Source: Rhodopirellula islandica (GTDB taxonomy: Bacteria; Planctomycetota; Planctomycetia; Pirellulales; Pirellulaceae). Taken from it: 64,000 nucleotides of DNA. Of the stretch, positions 61,678 through 64,000 are shown in pieces. Position 1 is the stretch's first letter, and each line of letters opens with the position of its first letter. The notes beneath the pieces are model-generated. The model made no database searches. It was given only the letters and a program-made list of their open reading frames with translations, and was not told the DNA's origin. The translations under genes and the position numbers were made by a program. The stretch spans positions 62,001-126,000 of the forward strand of contig NZ_LECT01000029.1 of NCBI RefSeq assembly GCF_001027925.1, written 5' to 3'.

Positions 61678-64000
61678 ATGACCAACCCGACTGAACGAGC
61701 GATCTTTTTGCAGGCGATTGAGGAAGAAAATCTCGACGACCGATTGGCCTACTTGGACTCTGCCTGCGGCGAGGATCTGAATCTTCGACGATCGGTGGAA
61801 GGCTTGCTCGCCGCCCATGAGCAACCCGCGGCATTGTTGGATCATCCCATCGGGGCTGACCGTAGTCGGCCGTCCCTGGCAAGTGAACTGATGGATGAGT
61901 CCGTCGATCACATCGGGATGCAAATTGGCCCTTACAAACTGAGGGAACAAATTGGCGAAGGTGGATTCGGTTTGGTCTTTGTCGCCGAACAAGAGCAACC
62001 GGTGCGTCGCCGTGTTGCCTTGAAAATCGTCAAGCCCGGGATCGGTTCCAAAGAAGTCATCGCTCGGTTCGAAGCCGAACGCCAGGCTGTCGCATTGATG
62101 AATCACCCCAACATCGCTCAGGTATTCGATGCGGGGGTGACCGCGGACCACCGCCCCTATTTCGTCATGGAATTGGTGCGTGGGTTACCCATCACCGAGT
62201 TCTGTGACGAAAAGCAATTGGATGTGCGCGATCGTCTGAATCTGATGATCGACGTGTGTTCCGCCGTCCATCACGCCCATCAAAAAGGAGTGATTCATCG
62301 AGACATCAAACCATCCAACGTCATGGTGACTCTGCACGACGGAAAAGCGGTCGCGAAAGTGATCGACTTCGGGGTCGCCAAGGCACTGGGGCAGAAGCTG
62401 ACGGAGAAAACGGTGTACACGCGTTTTTTCTCGATGATTGGAACGCCGCTCTATATGAGTCCCGAACAAGCCGAGATGAGCGGTCTCGACGTGGACACTC
62501 GCAGCGATATTTATTCGCTGGGTGTGCTGCTGTACGAATTGCTGGTGGGGGCAACGCCCTTTGATCGTGGTCGACTGGACTCCGCGGGGTTGGACGAGAT
62601 GCGGCGAATCATTCGGGAAGAAGAACCGCCGCGGCCCAGCACGCGGCTGTCAACCTTGACCGCCGAACGCATCCGGAGCTTGGGGATTCAGTCCGGCGGG
62701 ATTGGCCCTTCTCAATCACGAAGTTTAAGTTCTGACCTGCGTGGTGACTTGGACTGGATTGTGATGAAAGCATTGGAAAAGGATCGGACTCGCAGATACG
62801 ATTCCGCTGCCTCCTTGGCGGAAGACATCCGGCACTACCTGCAGGGCGAAACGGTCACCGCGAGACCACCGAGCAAGTTCTATCAATTCCAGAAATTTGC
62901 TCGCCGGAATCGAGTGGTGATTGGCACCGCGACGGTGGTCGGATGCACCATGGTTTTGGGCACAGCGGCGAGTCTTTGGCAAATGTCCCAGGCAATTCAA
63001 GAACGAAATGCGAAGGACGAAGCGTTGCGCGGCGCGATGGTCGCCAAAGCGGAGGCGATCACTGCCAAGCAGGAGGTCGAGCTGTTTGCCACTCACTTAA
63101 CCCAGGCCAATGAGCTTGTCGCCAGTGGCCATGCCCATCTCAATGCGGGCCAATGGAGCGAGGCCGCCCGCGACTACGATGCCGCCGTGGAAATTCAGCC
63201 CAGCTACTACTTGCCGCGGGTACAGCGAGCCCAGCTTTACGCTCGCTTGCATCTTTGGCCGGAAGCCGCGGAGGACTATGCGATTGCGCTCGCAAATGGT
63301 GCTCGCACCAATCAGCCTCAGTGGTGGGGCGTCCCGGCGTTGTTTCGATTCACGGGGCATCCGGAAGAATACCAGCGGTTGGTAGAGCAATACCAAGTCC
63401 AGTTGATGAAAGAGTCGGAGGAACCTGATTGGCTATTGATTCGGGGCTTGATGGTGGGAGATTCAGTCGATGATTCCATTGATGAAGACGCAAACGCTGA
63501 CCTGGCTCATTTCTGGTTGTGGGAACGTCAATTTGGGCCACCGGCCCAGCCAGCGAATCCGGGGTCGCCTGATGAGCGTCGGCAACGTGACTACCTTGGC
63601 CGGCTTCGACCACCCGATAGTTCTCCCTTGTGCGTTTGTCAATTCATCACGGGGCTGGCGGAGTTGCGCGCAGGAGCCTTTGAATCGGCCGTTGATTTGT
63701 TCCTCGAAGCGGGAGCGGATTCACGGTGGCCAGCCCAATACATGGTGGATGCACCTCTGGCATTGGCCTACCATTTTCAAGGTGATTTTGAGCTCGCTCA
63801 ACAAGCTTTGAAGCGATCGACGCTGTCTTTAGAAAGCCAGCTCGACGAACTGCAGCGTCAGAACCAACTGAGCAGTCCATCGCCATGGTTCGATCTCATG
63901 GAAGCCCTGGTGCTGCACGAAGAGGCCTGCCGGAAGGTCTCTGGCAAAGCCTCTTCGTTGAGTTCCCGGATTGACCAAATTCGACAAACCTCCCTGAGCC
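61678..64000 (+). CDS. Ser/Thr protein kinase with TPR-like region, 3' end outside window
   Basis: 774 residues visible, open to the right edge. ATG 61678 starts a planctomycete-type N-terminus (ERAIFLQAIEEENLDDRLAY; LDSACGEDLNLRRSVEGLLA) before the Hanks-type kinase: IGEGGFGLVF, VALKIVKPG, HRDIKPSNVMV, VIDFGVAKA, GTPLYMSPEQ and DTRSDIYSLGVLLYELL, all catalytic residues intact. A transmembrane helix follows (VVIGTATVVGCTMVLGTAAS, about residue 415), then a coiled stretch and TPR-like repeats (NELVASGHAHLNAGQWSEAA; RDYDAAVEIQPSYY). The kinase would be cytoplasmic with the repeats outside, or the reverse; topology is not certain. Same class as those commonly linked to ECF sigma factors such as the one at 59226. 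Confidence 0.88.
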   Translation, partial: MTNPTERAIFLQAIEEENLDDRLAYLDSACGEDLNLRRSVEGLLAAHEQPAALLDHPIGADRSRPSLASELMDESVDHIGMQIGPYKLREQIGEGGFGLVFVAEQEQPVRRRVALKIVKPGIGSKEVIARFEAERQAVALMNHPNIAQVFDAGVTADHRPYFVMELVRGLPITEFCDEKQLDVRDRLNLMIDVCSAVHHAHQKGVIHRDIKPSNVMVTLHDGKAVAKVIDFGVAKALGQKLTEKTVYTRFFSMIGTPLYMSPEQAEMSGLDVDTRSDIYSLGVLLYELLVGATPFDRGRLDSAGLDEMRRIIREEEPPRPSTRLSTLTAERIRSLGIQSGGIGPSQSRSLSSDLRGDLDWIVMKALEKDRTRRYDSAASLAEDIRHYLQGETVTARPPSKFYQFQKFARRNRVVIGTATVVGCTMVLGTAASLWQMSQAIQERNAKDEALRGAMVAKAEAITAKQEVELFATHLTQANELVASGHAHLNAGQWSEAARDYDAAVEIQPSYYLPRVQRAQLYARLHLWPEAAEDYAIALANGARTNQPQWWGVPALFRFTGHPEEYQRLVEQYQVQLMKESEEPDWLLIRGLMVGDSVDDSIDEDANADLAHFWLWERQFGPPAQPANPGSPDERRQRDYLGRLRPPDSSPLCVCQFITGLAELRAGAFESAVDLFLEAGADSRWPAQYMVDAPLALAYHFQGDFELAQQALKRSTLSLESQLDELQRQNQLSSPSPWFDLMEALVLHEEACRKVSGKASSLSSRIDQIRQTSLS

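Overview
The window looks like chromosome from a planctomycete, most likely a Rhodopirellula-type member of the Pirellulaceae. The evidence is the gene content: cytochrome proteins of the PSCyt1/DUF1549/DUF1553 type, an SHD1-like/cytochrome/WD40 fusion, FecR-LamG proteins beside ECF sigma factors, large Ser/Thr kinases, a DUF1598-like secreted protein, futalosine-route menaquinone genes, and many dispersed GC-rich palindromes. No rRNA, phage, plasmid, CRISPR or classical IS gene is visible. The gene at the left edge is cut at its 5' end, and the gene at the right edge at its 3' end.

Layout, left to right. Bases 1-5.7 kb: a partial Ig-like/carboxypeptidase-regulatory repeat protein, a cupin whose last codons lie in a 244-bp inverted-repeat element, a secreted EEP-family hydrolase, and a two-gene sugar-acid operon (UxaE-like epimerase plus a zinc dehydrogenase). 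6-11 kb: an HTH-REC response regulator overlapping its histidine kinase, gatA, hemP and a small unknown gene. 11-18 kb: a degenerate GspE-like pseudo-ATPase with a coupled unknown gene, a methyltransferase, mqnA, mqnC and malQ. 18-24 kb: a sigma factor with a membrane anchor and secretin/STN-like domains, and a tri-haem dehydrogenase-like protein. 24-31 kb: ftsY, miaE, a secreted unknown, an FHA-GAF-AAA+ sigma-54 activator and the DUF1598-like protein. 31-38 kb: a kinase/ATPase signalling protein of about 1300 aa, tRNA-His, and an SRAP-dinB pair joined by an ATGA overlap. 38-39.4 kb: nested inverted repeats and a 236-bp tandem repeat. 39.4-41.6 kb: egtD-egtB for ergothioneine. 41.8-46.9 kb: an overlapping operon of ECF sigma, FecR-LamG and PSCyt. 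47-54.5 kb: PH-domain protein, hrpA, VTT-domain protein, a His-rich/acidic secreted protein and a zinc-ribbon RDD protein. 54.6-56.1 kb: a Y1/RAYT transposase flanked by exact inverted palindromes. 56-64 kb: the cytochrome-WD40 fusion, a repeat-protein/ECF sigma pair, an EF-hand protein, and a Ser/Thr kinase running off the edge.

Most genes are housekeeping or typical planctomycete families. The stretches that look accessory are repeat-rich intergenic regions rather than gene islands. At least four palindrome families recur: a 13-mer GGTGGCTGRCACC family linked to the RAYT gene, a GTGGACGAGG hairpin family, a CGTACGATGG family, and a GGAAACCCGACG family amplified in tandem. Two miniature inverted-repeat elements begin inside the last codons of the gene upstream (the cupin gene and mqnA).

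The most unusual proteins are the membrane-anchored sigma factor, the GspE-like protein with altered Walker motifs, and the kinase with DYD in place of DFG. All functions are inferred from reading motifs and neighbours; no database search was run.
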